64,000 nucleotides of DNA from assembly GCF_005886105.2 (NCBI RefSeq), contig NZ_PNCO02000001.1, positions 620,001 through 684,000 of the forward strand, in the 5' to 3' direction. Origin of the DNA: Pseudoalteromonas galatheae (lineage in GTDB: Bacteria > Pseudomonadota > Gammaproteobacteria > Enterobacterales > Alteromonadaceae). Shown here in pieces: positions 9,571-18,216 of this stretch; positions within the stretch are counted from its first letter, which is position 1; each line of letters opens with the position of its first letter. Under the pieces are notes generated by a model. That model searched no databases, had not been told where the DNA came from, and saw only the letters and a program-made list of their open reading frames with translations. A program made the position numbers and the translations under genes.

Positions 9571-10473
9571 ATGCAGCAAGCGGAGCACATATTCATTATT
9601 GACGATGATCCAATAAACAAGATGGTTCTAAGCAATATATTGGCTGAAGGTCAAAGGCTATCCCATAGCGCGGATCCTAACTCATGTCTTGATGAATTAA
9701 AAATAAGCAAACCTGACCTGATTATTTTAGATGTGCTAATGGCTGATGGTGCTGGATTTTCTGTTTTAGAAAGTCTAAAAAGGGATGCGGGTACTTACGG
9801 TATTCCGGTTGTCGTGATTTCAGGTAGTGTGAGCTTTAAGGATGAAGCAAGAGGCTTAGAGTTAGGCGCGGTAGATTATATAACCAAACCGTTTAATCCG
9901 CTGATTGTGAAAGCCAGAATCAAAAATCATTTAGCGATAAAAAAGAAAAATGATCTGTTAGAAAAGCTAGCCTCTATAGATGGCTTAACAGAGTTACCCA
10001 ATCGCAGGTATTTAGATGAAGCCATGAACTCAGCATTAGAGAGCGCAAAAGCCGATGGCAGTGCGTTTACTGTTATGCTGGTTGAGGTGGATTACTTTAA
10101 AACGTTTAATGAGCACTATGGCTATATGCATGGCGATGATTGTTTATTTAAGGTTGCCAAAGCGCTAGAAGAAGCCGCAACCCAGCGCTCCTTATTTATT
10201 GGCCGTTTCGATGGTACTCGCTTTGCTTTGGTGCTAACTCAGCATAATATCGACGTCATTAATGAGATAGCAGAAGCACTGCATACCTCGGTCAATGCTT
10301 TAAAAATCCCCCACATTGCTTCTCCAATATGTGCGCATGTGAGCGTTAGCATCGGTGCGGCTCATATTGAAACTCATTGTAGCAGTGAGCTTGGTGAACT
10401 AATAAAAATGGCTGATAATGCTCTTGCTGTTGCACAGAAACAACAAAGTACGGTATTTATTAATGCATTATAA
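9571..10473 (+). CDS. Response regulator with degenerate GGDEF domain
   Basis: The N-terminal receiver domain (about 1-125) has the acidic pair DDD near residue 11, the phosphoacceptor aspartate in ILDVLMADG, and the conserved lysine in ITKPFNP. A C-terminal GGDEF-family domain (about 135-295) keeps DGLTELPNRRYLDE and the DYFKTFNEHYG segment, but the signature is RFDGTRF instead of RxGGEEF. Loss of both the GG pair and the acidic residues makes cyclase activity unlikely. It may act by binding GTP, c-di-GMP or a protein partner. The gene follows the hybrid kinase with 9 bases between them, so the two probably form a two-component pair. Confidence 0.88.
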   Translation: MQQAEHIFIIDDDPINKMVLSNILAEGQRLSHSADPNSCLDELKISKPDLIILDVLMADGAGFSVLESLKRDAGTYGIPVVVISGSVSFKDEARGLELGAVDYITKPFNPLIVKARIKNHLAIKKKNDLLEKLASIDGLTELPNRRYLDEAMNSALESAKADGSAFTVMLVEVDYFKTFNEHYGYMHGDDCLFKVAKALEEAATQRSLFIGRFDGTRFALVLTQHNIDVINEIAEALHTSVNALKIPHIASPICAHVSVSIGAAHIETHCSSELGELIKMADNALAVAQKQQSTVFINAL

Positions 10474-10612
10474 CCATCTAAAGTCATATGCAGGGGCAAG
10501 TGCGCATCTGTATTCGAACAAGAAGTGCACCGCATAAAGCTTGGCTATGCTCGTGCTTTATAGACCTTTAACCGATATTTAGTGCCTTTTAGCGCGGTGT
10601 TAGGCTTATTCT

Positions 10613-11002
10613 ATGAACATACAACGTAAGATAATTTGGGTGGATTGCATAGCGGCCATATCCGTGGGATTAATCGTATTGCTTTTCCACTCAATGATTG
10701 GTGCGATCTACCATATACCTGAACAAACCATTATCTTTATCGCAGTATCAAATCTGTTGTATGGCTGGTACTCATTTAGCCTTGCCATTCAAAAGTCGAG
10801 GAGCATAAAACGTTTGCAGCTTTTGGTGTTCGGCAATCTTTTTTGGGCGTTAGTCTGTGTTGGAGTGGTTGTTCAGTATTTTAACGTTGCAAGTCTAATT
10901 GGTATTGCTTTTATTGTTTGTGAAGCTATGTTTGTCATCATGCTTGCCTATTTCGAGTGGAAGTATAGATATGAGCTTGTATCAAAGGACGGCTCAGCTT
11001 AA
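10613..11002 (+). CDS. Small four-helix membrane protein, function unknown
   Basis: A 129-residue protein with four hydrophobic helices (about 8-28, 38-58, 68-90, 92-114) and short charged loops, ending in a hydrophilic tail. I do not recognise a family. It lies alone on the plus strand about 140 bases after the response regulator. The gap holds an imperfect hairpin (ATAAAGC...GCTTTAT, about 10533-10560) that may end the previous transcript. Coding character is supported by the regular alternation of hydrophobic helices and turns. No function can be assigned. Confidence 0.7.
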   Translation: MNIQRKIIWVDCIAAISVGLIVLLFHSMIGAIYHIPEQTIIFIAVSNLLYGWYSFSLAIQKSRSIKRLQLLVFGNLFWALVCVGVVVQYFNVASLIGIAFIVCEAMFVIMLAYFEWKYRYELVSKDGSA

Positions 11003-11123
11003 TAGGCTGGTTTATTAAAATTTGGCAGGGTTTCGTTTTTAACTTATGAAGATGACGGGAAAATAAGGAGCTTGCCGCACAACTGCACGCGAGTTTACCC
11101 ACCGTCCTTGGTGCGATAAAGTC

Positions 11124-11504
11124 TTACTGAATTTGTTTTAGTGCGTTGTCGCCAAAGCCAATCAATTGGTTGTTTTTGAATACCAATGGCGTGCACTCAT
11201 CTTTTGTTACTTTGCCGTCCGAGTGTTTGCTGTTAGTCGCATAGTACAGCACTTGATAGTTGTCGCCGTCTTTTGACACCAACTCGCTAAAGTCAGGGGT
11301 TGCAAACATGTCTTTTACTGATGAGTAAGATGCGCCCATTTCAAGGTTGGCAATCTTTTCACGATTTTTACGCTGTTTATGTTCCCAGTTAGATGAATTG
11401 TATTCAGAAGCCCAACCGTGCTCTACTTCACCGTCGGATACAGCAACGATACAGCCTGATAATAGAGTAGAGCTAAGCGCAGCCACTAACATTAATTTTT
11501 TCAT
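11124..11504 (-). CDS. DUF3192-type lipoprotein
   Basis: A 126-residue predicted lipoprotein. The chosen ATG at 11504 gives a clean signal peptide with lipobox LLSGC (Cys near residue 18) and has AAAGGAA upstream. An earlier in-frame start would add 17 residues before the signal peptide and is unlikely. The mature part contains a segment (IANLEMGASYSSVKDMFATPDFSE) like the helix-turn of SmpA/BamE-type small outer-membrane lipoproteins, followed by a beta-rich region. I recognise it as the DUF3192 family of marine gammaproteobacteria. No function is known. It is a single gene with its own upstream region. Confidence 0.8.
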   Translation of the reverse strand: MKKLMLVAALSSTLLSGCIVAVSDGEVEHGWASEYNSSNWEHKQRKNREKIANLEMGASYSSVKDMFATPDFSELVSKDGDNYQVLYYATNSKHSDGKVTKDECTPLVFKNNQLIGFGDNALKQIQ

Positions 11505-11701
11505 TGTTGTTTTCCTTTTTAATTTTGTTGCTGAGCAAATAATGCAAACAGCCATTTATTTTTGCTTGAATTATCACAAGGGTTGCAAACTCTTTGCCAA
11601 CTAATAAAGTATATAAATATCAATTTGTTGTTGGTTTTTAATCAGTTCTTGGTTGATAATTTTCACTAACATTTAGCGAGAATACTCACTAAAGCAACAA
11701 C

Positions 11702-12649
11702 CTAGACCACTTGGTTTCTCGTTGTGCCGGCCACAAAACTTTCAATATTAATGGCAATTTCGCCGACTAAACGTTCGATGGCCTCTTTACTTGCCCACGC
11801 CGTATGCGGTGTCAAAAGCAAGTTCTCACCTAGGTATTGAACGAGTGGATTGCATGCTTGTGCCGGCTCTTGTGTGAGGACATCCACAGCAGCCCCTGCT
11901 ATTTGCTTGTTAGTTAGTGCATCCACCAACGCTTGCTCGTTGACTATTCCGCCTCTTGCGGTGTTGATAAGATAAGCATGATTTGGAAGTAGGGCGAACT
12001 CAGCGCTCGTAATCAGGTTTTCAGTCTCAGCGGTAAGTGGGCAGTGAATAGATACAATATCCGCAATACGCAGTGCTTCTTCAAAAGCCACGCGTCCTGC
12101 TCTAACCTTGGTTACACCTCTACGTTCAGCGATAATTACTTGAGCCCCAAATGCTTGCGCGACTTTTGCGACGGCTTCTCCTAATGTTCCGTGGCCTATG
12201 ATCACAAAATTTTTGCCCGAAATTTCGTTGATGCTGTAGTCCAAGCGACAAAACATGTCACTTTGTTGCCAAAGTCCTGCTTGGCAGTCTTGCTGATAAC
12301 GATGAATATTTGTCATTAAGTTACCAAGCATAGTAAAGGTGTGCTGCACCACAGAGGGAGTTGAGTAACCTGCCACATTAGTGACCGTAATTTGATGGGC
12401 TTTTGCGGCTGCTAAATCGATGTTGTTTACGCCTGTGGCCGCAACACAAATAAGTTGTAATTGCGGTAACGCCGCGATTATTTCTTCATTTAACTTCACT
12501 TTATTGGTGACGATTACCGCTGCATTTTTACAGCGTGTGATGATTTCATCACTGGATGTGGTGTCGTAAGACGTTAATGTGCCTAGTTTGGCAATGGGGG
12601 AAAGATCGGTTCCTGCAAGGGTTTTAGCGTCTAATACCACTATTTGCAT
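11702..12649 (-). CDS. D-2-hydroxyacid dehydrogenase
   Basis: A 315-residue NAD(P)-dependent dehydrogenase of the D-isomer-specific family (glycerate/hydroxypyruvate reductase group). The nucleotide-binding loop is visible as GHGTLGEAVA. Catalytic arginine is in NTARGGIVN, glutamate in VLTQEPA, and histidine in TPHTAW. The ATG at 12649 is preferred over an upstream in-frame start because AAGGA lies at the right distance and the fold begins directly with MQIVVLDAKT. Its start lies 17 bases from the -35 of the divergent metal-exporter promoter, so the two transcripts share a compact control region. The true substrate is uncertain. Confidence 0.88.
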   Translation of the reverse strand: MQIVVLDAKTLAGTDLSPIAKLGTLTSYDTTSSDEIITRCKNAAVIVTNKVKLNEEIIAALPQLQLICVAATGVNNIDLAAAKAHQITVTNVAGYSTPSVVQHTFTMLGNLMTNIHRYQQDCQAGLWQQSDMFCRLDYSINEISGKNFVIIGHGTLGEAVAKVAQAFGAQVIIAERRGVTKVRAGRVAFEEALRIADIVSIHCPLTAETENLITSAEFALLPNHAYLINTARGGIVNEQALVDALTNKQIAGAAVDVLTQEPAQACNPLVQYLGENLLLTPHTAWASKEAIERLVGEIAINIESFVAGTTRNQVV

Positions 12650-12665
12650 TATTTTTATCCTTTTC

Positions 12666-12697
12666 TTGACTTTGGAGTTAACTCTAAGGTTTATACT
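12666..12697 (+). promoter_or_regulatory. MerR/ZntR-type promoter with 20-bp spacer and operator
   Basis: TTGACT (12666-12671) and TATACT (12692-12697) are separated by 20 bases. This is the overlong spacing that MerR-family activators correct by untwisting DNA. Between them is the near-palindrome CTTTGGAGTTAACTCTAAGG, closely like ZntR operators. The regulator starts at 12741 downstream, so it would control its own operon. Confidence 0.88.
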
Positions 12698-12740
12698 TGT
12701 GATGTCGACTAGGATAATCTTCAGGACTTGGGAGTGTAAA

Positions 12741-13148
12741 GTGGTAAAGATTGGTGAGCTGGCAAAGCGGCTTAACGTATCAACCGACACGTTAAGGTAT
12801 TATGAAGCAAACGATCTCCTACACCCTTGCACAAGGAGCGAGGGCGGGTATCGGTTGTTTGATGAGCAAAGTGAAAAGCAAATGCGTTTTATTCTTCGCG
12901 CGAAGGAAGTGGGGTTCAGCCTTAAAGAAGTGCAAGACTTGCTGAAGATAAAGTTTGAAAAGCATCAGCACAGTTGTGAAGAAGTGAAAACGCTGACTAT
13001 CACTAAACGGGATTTAGTGAGAGCGCGGATCGCTGAGTTACAAAAATTTGAACAATCGTTATCGACGCTAGCAGAGCAATGCTGCGGCGGTAAGGAAGCG
13101 GCAGTGAGCTGCTCGATATTAACGGCCTTGGAGGCTATCGATGAATGA
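12741..13148 (+). CDS. zntR: ZntR-like MerR-family metal-responsive regulator
   Basis: A 135-residue regulator. The winged HTH is at residues 1-70 (KIGELAKRLNVSTDTLRYYE), then a dimerisation helix and a C-terminal metal loop. Using the GTG start at 12741, with GGAG seven bases upstream, the cysteines fall at 79, 114, 115 and 124 and a histidine at 75/77. This matches the Zn(II)-binding set of E. coli ZntR almost position for position. An upstream in-frame ATG would add an unrelated 54-residue leader running across the promoter and is rejected. The gene overlaps the permease by eight bases. It probably activates the operon in response to zinc or a similar metal. Confidence 0.9.
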   Translation: MVKIGELAKRLNVSTDTLRYYEANDLLHPCTRSEGGYRLFDEQSEKQMRFILRAKEVGFSLKEVQDLLKIKFEKHQHSCEEVKTLTITKRDLVRARIAELQKFEQSLSTLAEQCCGGKEAAVSCSILTALEAIDE

Positions 13149-14415
13149 ACTGATAGTAAATTTTTGGCAGCTATTTTTAGTATCTGCCCCGTGGTTACTG
13201 CTTGGCCTAATATTGGCCGGGTTACTTAATGTATTTATTCCAAAAGATTTGTTGCAAAAGCATTTAGGGAAAGAGGGGTTTTGGACGACGATAAAGGCAG
13301 CGTTGATTGGGGCGCCTATGCCGCTTTGCTCTTGCGGGGTTATCCCTGCTGCGGTGGGACTGAGAAGAGCAGGGGGCTCAAAAAGTGCGACAACCGCATT
13401 TTTAGTCTCAACGCCTGAAACTGGAGTGGACTCTATCTCAGTTTCTTATGTGCTACTGGGTCCTTTTATGGCGATAATTAGGCCAATTGCAGCTGTGGTT
13501 AGCGCAATTACAGCAGGGCTGCTCGTTGGCAGTGAAAAAGACGATAAGCCTGGATCGCTAAAACACCCTAATACCTCAGATAAACCAAGCGCGACTAGCG
13601 GCTGTTGTGACGCTAATCATCACTCAGAGCCAAAGCCTACTGAAAAGCATCACGGCCATGATAGTTGTTGCGCCAGCGCAAAAGTGGAAACCGCAAAAGT
13701 AAGCGCAAGCTGCTGTGCGCCTGCTGGTCCGCAATTAGCAACAGCAGGGGCGAATATGTCTTGTTGTGATACTACGGAGCCTGCCGTAACCAGTTGTTGC
13801 GATTCTTCATCAGCTACGGCAAGCTGTTGTGAGCCAGCCCCCGTACCTGAAAACCAAGGGGTTTTTGGTAAAATTGTAGAAGCTGTTAAGTTCAGCTGTA
13901 ATCAATTATTGTCCGACACCGCGGTTTGGCTACTTATTGGTTTATTCTTTGCTGCGTTAGTACAAACCTTTGTCCCTGAGTCTTTCTTATCTCAGTGGGG
14001 CGACGGTATTATCGCCATGCTAGTGGTGATCCTTATCAGTATCCCAATGTATATTTGTGCGACCGCTTCAACTCCAATCGCTGCGGGTTTATTAATGGCA
14101 GGTGTGTCACCCGGTGCAGTATTGGTATTTATGCTCGCAGGTCCTGCAACTAACATCGCCACAATTGGGGTGGTTGGTAAAGAATTGGGGCGTCGTGCCG
14201 TGTTTGCCTATTTGGGTGGTGTCATCGGGGTTGCACTTATCTTTGGCTATTTAACCGATTATTTGGTCAATACTTACGGTTTTGTAGTAACGCCTATGAT
14301 AGGAGAGGAACACGAAGTGCTACCACATTGGTTAACAGTATCAATGGGCGCATTATTAGCAGCACTCTTACTAAGATTAGCTATACTCAAATTAGGTAAA
14401 GTTGTTAGAAGATAA
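13141..14415 (+). CDS. SO_0444-family Cu/Zn efflux permease
   Basis: A 424-residue inner-membrane permease of the DUF318/ArsP-like group. It has two blocks of helices (about 8-130 and 255-415), each with a conserved signature: GAPMPLCSCGVIPAA in the first and MYICATASTPIAAG in the second. The central hydrophilic loop (about 135-240) is rich in His and holds six vicinal cysteine pairs (SGCCD, DSCCA, ASCCA, MSCCD, TSCCD, ASCCE), a likely metal-binding array. Family knowledge points to copper or zinc export. Translational overlap with the ZntR-like gene and the shared metal-regulated promoter support this role. Confidence 0.9.
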   Translation: MNELIVNFWQLFLVSAPWLLLGLILAGLLNVFIPKDLLQKHLGKEGFWTTIKAALIGAPMPLCSCGVIPAAVGLRRAGGSKSATTAFLVSTPETGVDSISVSYVLLGPFMAIIRPIAAVVSAITAGLLVGSEKDDKPGSLKHPNTSDKPSATSGCCDANHHSEPKPTEKHHGHDSCCASAKVETAKVSASCCAPAGPQLATAGANMSCCDTTEPAVTSCCDSSSATASCCEPAPVPENQGVFGKIVEAVKFSCNQLLSDTAVWLLIGLFFAALVQTFVPESFLSQWGDGIIAMLVVILISIPMYICATASTPIAAGLLMAGVSPGAVLVFMLAGPATNIATIGVVGKELGRRAVFAYLGGVIGVALIFGYLTDYLVNTYGFVVTPMIGEEHEVLPHWLTVSMGALLAALLLRLAILKLGKVVRR

Positions 14416-14582
14416 ACTATTGTGGTACTTTTTACCGTATTACAATTACCTGACGTTTAAGCATTTTATGTTCCAACTTGGCATATCGCCTTGGTGGTCA
14501 GACATGAAATGCTTAGCGTCTGTTTATTTGACACGATAGAATGCGTTCCAGTATTCGTTAATCCGACAATTTGAGAAGTAGA

Positions 14583-15677
14583 GTGGATAAATACGCTGAC
14601 ATTAGACCGTATAATGATGATGAAGTGGTGCCAGCATTGGCACGTCTACTAGGTGATGATCAATTCATTGATGTGATTGCCAAATATAACCTGCCAGCTT
14701 GGTTGAATGCTTGGCCCGCTATTGCACGCCCACTCGTAAGAATGAAACTAAAAAAGAAGTGGGGAGATTTTTGTACAATTGAACAAGTACAAGATGAAGT
14801 GGCGTACTACCTACAAATTTTGATCAATAAAACGACGTCTAAAGTGACTTATTCTGGCCTTGAAACATTAGACTCGAATACCTCTTATTTATTTATTTCA
14901 AATCACCGTGACATCGTGCTAGACCCTGCGCTTGTTAACTGGGGCTTGCATCAGCAGGATATGCGCACGGTGCGTATCGCTATTGGTGATAACTTACTGC
15001 AAGTACCTTATATCACCGAGCTTATGCGTCTTAATAAGAGTTTTATTGTAAAACGTTCGGCAAAAGCGCCAAAAGAAATGCTAAAAGCATTAACTCAGCT
15101 TTCAGCCTATATTTTTGACTCACTAAGTGAAGGTAACTCCATTTGGATTGCGCAAAAAGAGGGCCGTGCAAAGGACGGAGTGGATCAAACCGATCCAGCA
15201 CTGTTAAAAATGCTACAGCTCAATGGTCGCAAACAAAAGTTAGATTTTTCAGATTATGTAAAGCAGCTAAGAATTGTGCCCGTTGCTATTTCCTATCAAT
15301 ATGAGCCGTGCGCGGTTGCTAAGGCTAAAGAGCTATACCATAAAAAGCAGTTTGGCCAATATGTGAAAGCACAAGGCGAAGACATTGCTAGCATTGTCGA
15401 GGGCTTTAGTTCAGATAAAGGCCATGTGCATATCGCATTTGGCGACCCTATCACTGCGGATGTTGAAAACCCAGATGAACTGGCGAATGTCATCGATAAA
15501 CAGATTTTAGATTTATACTATCTGCATTCAACCAATCACCTAGCAGCAGGCGATGATGCGCAAGTTAGTCCAGAAGATAAAGAGGACTTTATCTCTAAAT
15601 TAGAGTCTGTACCTGAAGAGCTGAAGCAATTGGTGCTGAGCATGTATGCCGAACCACTGCGTCGCAAAGGCATTTAA
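14583..15677 (+). CDS. Phospholipid/glycerol acyltransferase
   Basis: A 364-residue protein with the acyltransferase block I SNHRDIVLDP (a variant of HX4D), a phosphate-binding block KEGRAKDG, and a downstream block with IVPVAISYQYEP. It belongs to the PlsC-like superfamily, probably acting on a 1-acylglycerol phosphate or a related lipid at the inner face of the membrane. The GTG at 14583 is preferred because it is preceded by GAGAAGTAGA. A TTG four codons upstream is the alternative. It is longer than PlsC (about 245 residues) because of N- and C-terminal extensions. A strong terminator follows. Confidence 0.85.
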   Translation: MDKYADIRPYNDDEVVPALARLLGDDQFIDVIAKYNLPAWLNAWPAIARPLVRMKLKKKWGDFCTIEQVQDEVAYYLQILINKTTSKVTYSGLETLDSNTSYLFISNHRDIVLDPALVNWGLHQQDMRTVRIAIGDNLLQVPYITELMRLNKSFIVKRSAKAPKEMLKALTQLSAYIFDSLSEGNSIWIAQKEGRAKDGVDQTDPALLKMLQLNGRKQKLDFSDYVKQLRIVPVAISYQYEPCAVAKAKELYHKKQFGQYVKAQGEDIASIVEGFSSDKGHVHIAFGDPITADVENPDELANVIDKQILDLYYLHSTNHLAAGDDAQVSPEDKEDFISKLESVPEELKQLVLSMYAEPLRRKGI

Positions 15678-15689
15678 TAGCAGCGAACT

Positions 15690-15723
15690 AGCGCAACCCT
15701 GGTGTTAAGTGGTTGCGCTTTTG
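15690..15723. terminator. Rho-independent terminator, likely bidirectional
   Basis: AGCGCAACC and GGTTGCGCT form a 9-bp stem with a 12-base loop, followed by TTTTG. It lies between the convergent acyltransferase and GNAT genes. Confidence 0.85.
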
Positions 15724-15728
15724 TTCGG

Positions 15729-16271
15729 TTAATTAAGAACTTTATGATAATAAACGACTTCCATATCTCCTAAAATATCTTTGTGAAGCCCTTTTTTCAC
15801 ATAACTCATCCCAAGTTTCTTCATGATGCTGATGGAGCCAAGGTTTTCTTCTTCAGCGATAGCGCTAAAGTGCGTCAAGGTAGGGTTTGCTGCTATTAGC
15901 TCTGGAATAAGGTGTTGTGCTGCCTCTGTCGCAAACCCTTTGCCCCAAGTGGCTTGTTTAAAACGCCAACCCAGCTCTAAATCCTTATAGTTTCTTTGTT
16001 CTGAAAAGAAGTTAGCAGGGCGAACCAAAACCCAACCAATAAACATCTTGTGTGGCAGCTCGAAACAGCCCCAAAGCCCCCAGCCTTTGCTCTCATCAGT
16101 AAATTCGGTTAAACGTGGAATATATACGGCTTTTACTTCTTCAAGTGAGTTAGTTTGACCGCCTGTGATGTATTTCATTACTTCAGGGTCGCTATCAAGA
16201 TCGGCGAGCAGCTGTGCATCTTGTGGGGTGAGTAGGCGATAACTCAGTCTTGCAGAGTCCGTTACTTGCAT
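15729..16271 (-). CDS. GNAT-family N-acetyltransferase (RimJ/RimL type)
   Basis: A 180-residue acetyltransferase. The N-terminal strand-helix RLSYRLLTPQDAQLLADL is typical of RimJ/RimL-like members. The acetyl-CoA binding region is visible as QATWGKGFATEAAQHLI, and the family end motif as NLGSISIMKKLGM. The start at 16271 follows AGGAG by seven bases. A farther upstream in-frame codon lacks a site. The substrate cannot be told from sequence and may be a small molecule, a protein N-terminus or a drug. Convergent with the acyltransferase and separated by a terminator. Confidence 0.85.
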   Translation of the reverse strand: MQVTDSARLSYRLLTPQDAQLLADLDSDPEVMKYITGGQTNSLEEVKAVYIPRLTEFTDESKGWGLWGCFELPHKMFIGWVLVRPANFFSEQRNYKDLELGWRFKQATWGKGFATEAAQHLIPELIAANPTLTHFSAIAEEENLGSISIMKKLGMSYVKKGLHKDILGDMEVVYYHKVLN

Positions 16272-16403
16272 TTGTATACTCCTAAGGTGAGTAGAGCTCA
16301 ATAAAACTATAGAGTACAAAAGCTTGCGTGGTGAGTAAATGAGTTACATAAGTTTGCGTAGACGCCAGCCTAGCGCTTTACTAAAATACGCCAGCATTTT
16401 TAG

Positions 16404-17081
16404 ATGGGGAACAGAGTGAATAATTCAGTACTAGCGCTTAGGCAGCGCCAAATCGCTGCGGCTCAACGTGAATATAAGGCAAGAGGGTCAAAGCTTACGC
16501 GCTGTGAATGCTGCTTATTAGCCACGACTCTATGTATTTGTGATAAAGTTGAAGTGGCTAAAGCAGACTGTGCTGTGTGCTTGCTTATGTATCATAACGA
16601 AAGCTTTAAGCCCTCTAACACTGGACGCTTAATTGCCGATGTGATCCCAAATAATCATGCCTTTCGTTGGGATCGAACTGAGCCTGACGCTGCGTTATTA
16701 GCGCTTCTTTCGGACGAGCAATATGCACCAATAGTCATTTTCCCAGAGCAGGGCGTGGAGCCTGAAAGGGTAATTACTAATGTGACTCGCACTGAAAATA
16801 AAACACCGCTATTTATCTTTTTAGATGGCACATGGCGTGAGGCTAAGAAAATGTTTAGAAAGAGTCCCTATCTCGATAACTTACCTGTGCTATCCATCGC
16901 CCCTGAAAAACTCTCGGATTACAAGTTGCGAGTCGCACCGCACGAACATCAACTTGGCACGGCAGAAGTCGCGTGTGTACTGTTTGCTGAATGCGGTGAG
17001 CAGGATGCGGCAGATAAATTAACCGCGCACTTTATCGATTTCAGAGATGCCTACTTAAAAGGTAAGCGCAGCAAACTGTAG
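16404..17081 (+). CDS. tapT: DTW-domain tRNA-uridine aminocarboxypropyltransferase
   Basis: A 225-residue protein with the N-terminal cysteine set CECCLLATTLCICD, a central MYHNESFKPSNTGRL segment, and the DTW-type motif DGTWREAKKM. These identify the DTW superfamily, whose E. coli member YfiP/TapT transfers the aminocarboxypropyl group of S-adenosylmethionine to uridine 47 of tRNA (acp3U). The start at 16404 is the first ATG. A GTG four codons later, preceded by GGGGAA, is an equally plausible start. Single gene, followed by tandem palindromic repeats. Confidence 0.85.
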   Translation: MGNRVNNSVLALRQRQIAAAQREYKARGSKLTRCECCLLATTLCICDKVEVAKADCAVCLLMYHNESFKPSNTGRLIADVIPNNHAFRWDRTEPDAALLALLSDEQYAPIVIFPEQGVEPERVITNVTRTENKTPLFIFLDGTWREAKKMFRKSPYLDNLPVLSIAPEKLSDYKLRVAPHEHQLGTAEVACVLFAECGEQDAADKLTAHFIDFRDAYLKGKRSKL

Positions 17082-17096
17082 GCCGGGCCCTAAACC

Positions 17097-17387
17097 GTAG
17101 GTCGAGGTTTATCTCGATAAAAAAACAGTATTGTTTACGCGGTACAGCGAGAAAGATGACGGTAGGTCGAAATTTATTTCGATAAAAAGCTGCATTATTT
17201 GCGCAGCACGGTGAGCAAAATGATGGTAGATCGAGACTTATCTCGACAAAAAGCAGTATTATTTACGAAATACGGCGAGCAAGATGGCGGTAGGTCGAAA
17301 TTTATTTCGATAAAAAGCTGCATTATTTGCGCAGCACGGTGAGCAAAATGATGGTAGGTCGAGGCTTATCTCGACAGCACGCTCACC
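17097..17387. repeat. Tandem ~64-bp palindromic repeat array (4.5 copies)
   Basis: The units begin TAGGTCGA at 17098, 17163, 17227, 17291 and 17355, giving a period of 64-65 bases, with the last copy partial. Each unit opens with a palindrome of the form TCGAGRYTTATCTCGA or TCGAAATTTATTTCGA, then an A-run and a diverged tail. Copies 2 and 4 look identical over their full length, so there is also a 128-base higher-order period. The array resembles REP-type extragenic palindromes and lies between tapT and the 3' end of the CsrB-like RNA. Confidence 0.9.
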
Positions 17388-17421
17388 TTAACAACACAAA
17401 CACAATATCACACGATAGATA

Positions 17422-17464
17422 GGAATAAAATAAGAAGCGCGCGACCCATTGCTGAGCCGCGCTT
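17422..17464 (-). terminator. Terminator of the CsrB-like RNA
   Basis: On the minus strand AAGCGCG and CGCGCTT form a GC-rich stem (17435-17464), followed by CTTATTTTATT. It lies at the downstream end of the GGA-rich RNA. Confidence 0.75.
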
Positions 17465-18059
17465 ACGGAATCTTCTAAATGCATCCTGCAAAGTTGAGTA
17501 GTTCAACGTCCTGAATCTTTCCTCTTCCATGGCATCGCTTGGTGTTCTCGTTTTGCGAATAAAGGCATCTTGCCCTGTGTCCATCTTCCTTTTACACGTC
17601 CGCTGTCTTATCCATTGCCATCCACTTGCTAAGAACAAGCCCTTGTTCTAATTCTCCTTGTTTGCTACTTTCCAAAATAGCAGTGCCAATCATCACCTCA
17701 TTTTACCTTGGCACTTGGTAGCCTGAACGTGTTGCTTCAAGCTAGGTGTTGCACTGTTAATTGCAACAATTGGCATCTCCTAAGCCACATTTTACCAGTA
17801 CATCCGATGTACCTTCCTTCCTCATCCTTAACCACCTGCATATCCAATGCAGTAACGTTATCCTTCAACGTTTAGCCTCTCCCCTGAAGCAATCCCTAGA
17901 TTCATCATGAACCTTTAATCCCTGTCCTTTAATGTAATCACACCATGTGACATACAATCTCGCTCGCTTTTCCCTATATTCCTTTAAGTGGGTGCTTATC
18001 CATTAGCAAGTCCTGCCCTGAGCGTATCCTGTGTATCCTTTATCTCTCTTCCTGAGATG
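17424..18059 (-). ncRNA. csrB: CsrB-family regulatory RNA (CsrA/RsmA sponge)
   Basis: On the minus strand this noncoding stretch contains about 29 GGA triplets by hand count in about 630 bases, roughly three times chance. Many lie in the loops of short hairpins: AACGTT-GAAGGAT-AACGTT, CTGCAT-TGGAT-ATGCAG, GTACAT-CGG-ATGTAC, TTCA-GGACG-TTGAA and TGCA-GGA-TGCA. This is the hallmark of CsrB/RsmZ RNAs, which titrate the translational repressor CsrA. The 5' end is set by a TATACT box at 18066-18071 and the 3' end by a GC-rich terminator. At about 636 bases it is longer than E. coli CsrB (about 370), and I see no internal terminator. A 76-codon open frame inside it is not considered coding. Confidence 0.85.
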
Positions 18060-18065
18060 TTGTAA

Positions 18066-18071
18066 AGTATA
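18066..18071 (-). promoter_or_regulatory. -10 element of the CsrB-like RNA
   Basis: TATACT on the minus strand, about seven bases before the inferred transcript start. No convincing -35 is present at the right distance, which fits a promoter needing an activator. Confidence 0.6.
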
Positions 18072-18216
18072 TGCAGACTAAAAAAAATCGGGAGCAGTGA
18101 AATCCAATCTTTTTTGAGTCTTTTTCTAGTAATAATAAATAACTCTTTATTTTTTAATTGGTTACTTTAATTTCGAGTGTTATTTCAGCATGTCTTTACT
18201 CAATTTCTGGTAGTTA

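Noticed and set aside
10470..10612. Possible integron attC site (GTTAGGC seven bases before the membrane protein gene)
   Set aside because: Only one core-like end is present. No complementary GCCTAAC end or paired L boxes could be found in the gap.
17408..17638. Open frame of 76 codons on the minus strand
   Set aside because: It lies inside the CsrB-like RNA, overlaps the terminator hairpin, has no good ribosome site and no recognisable protein pattern.
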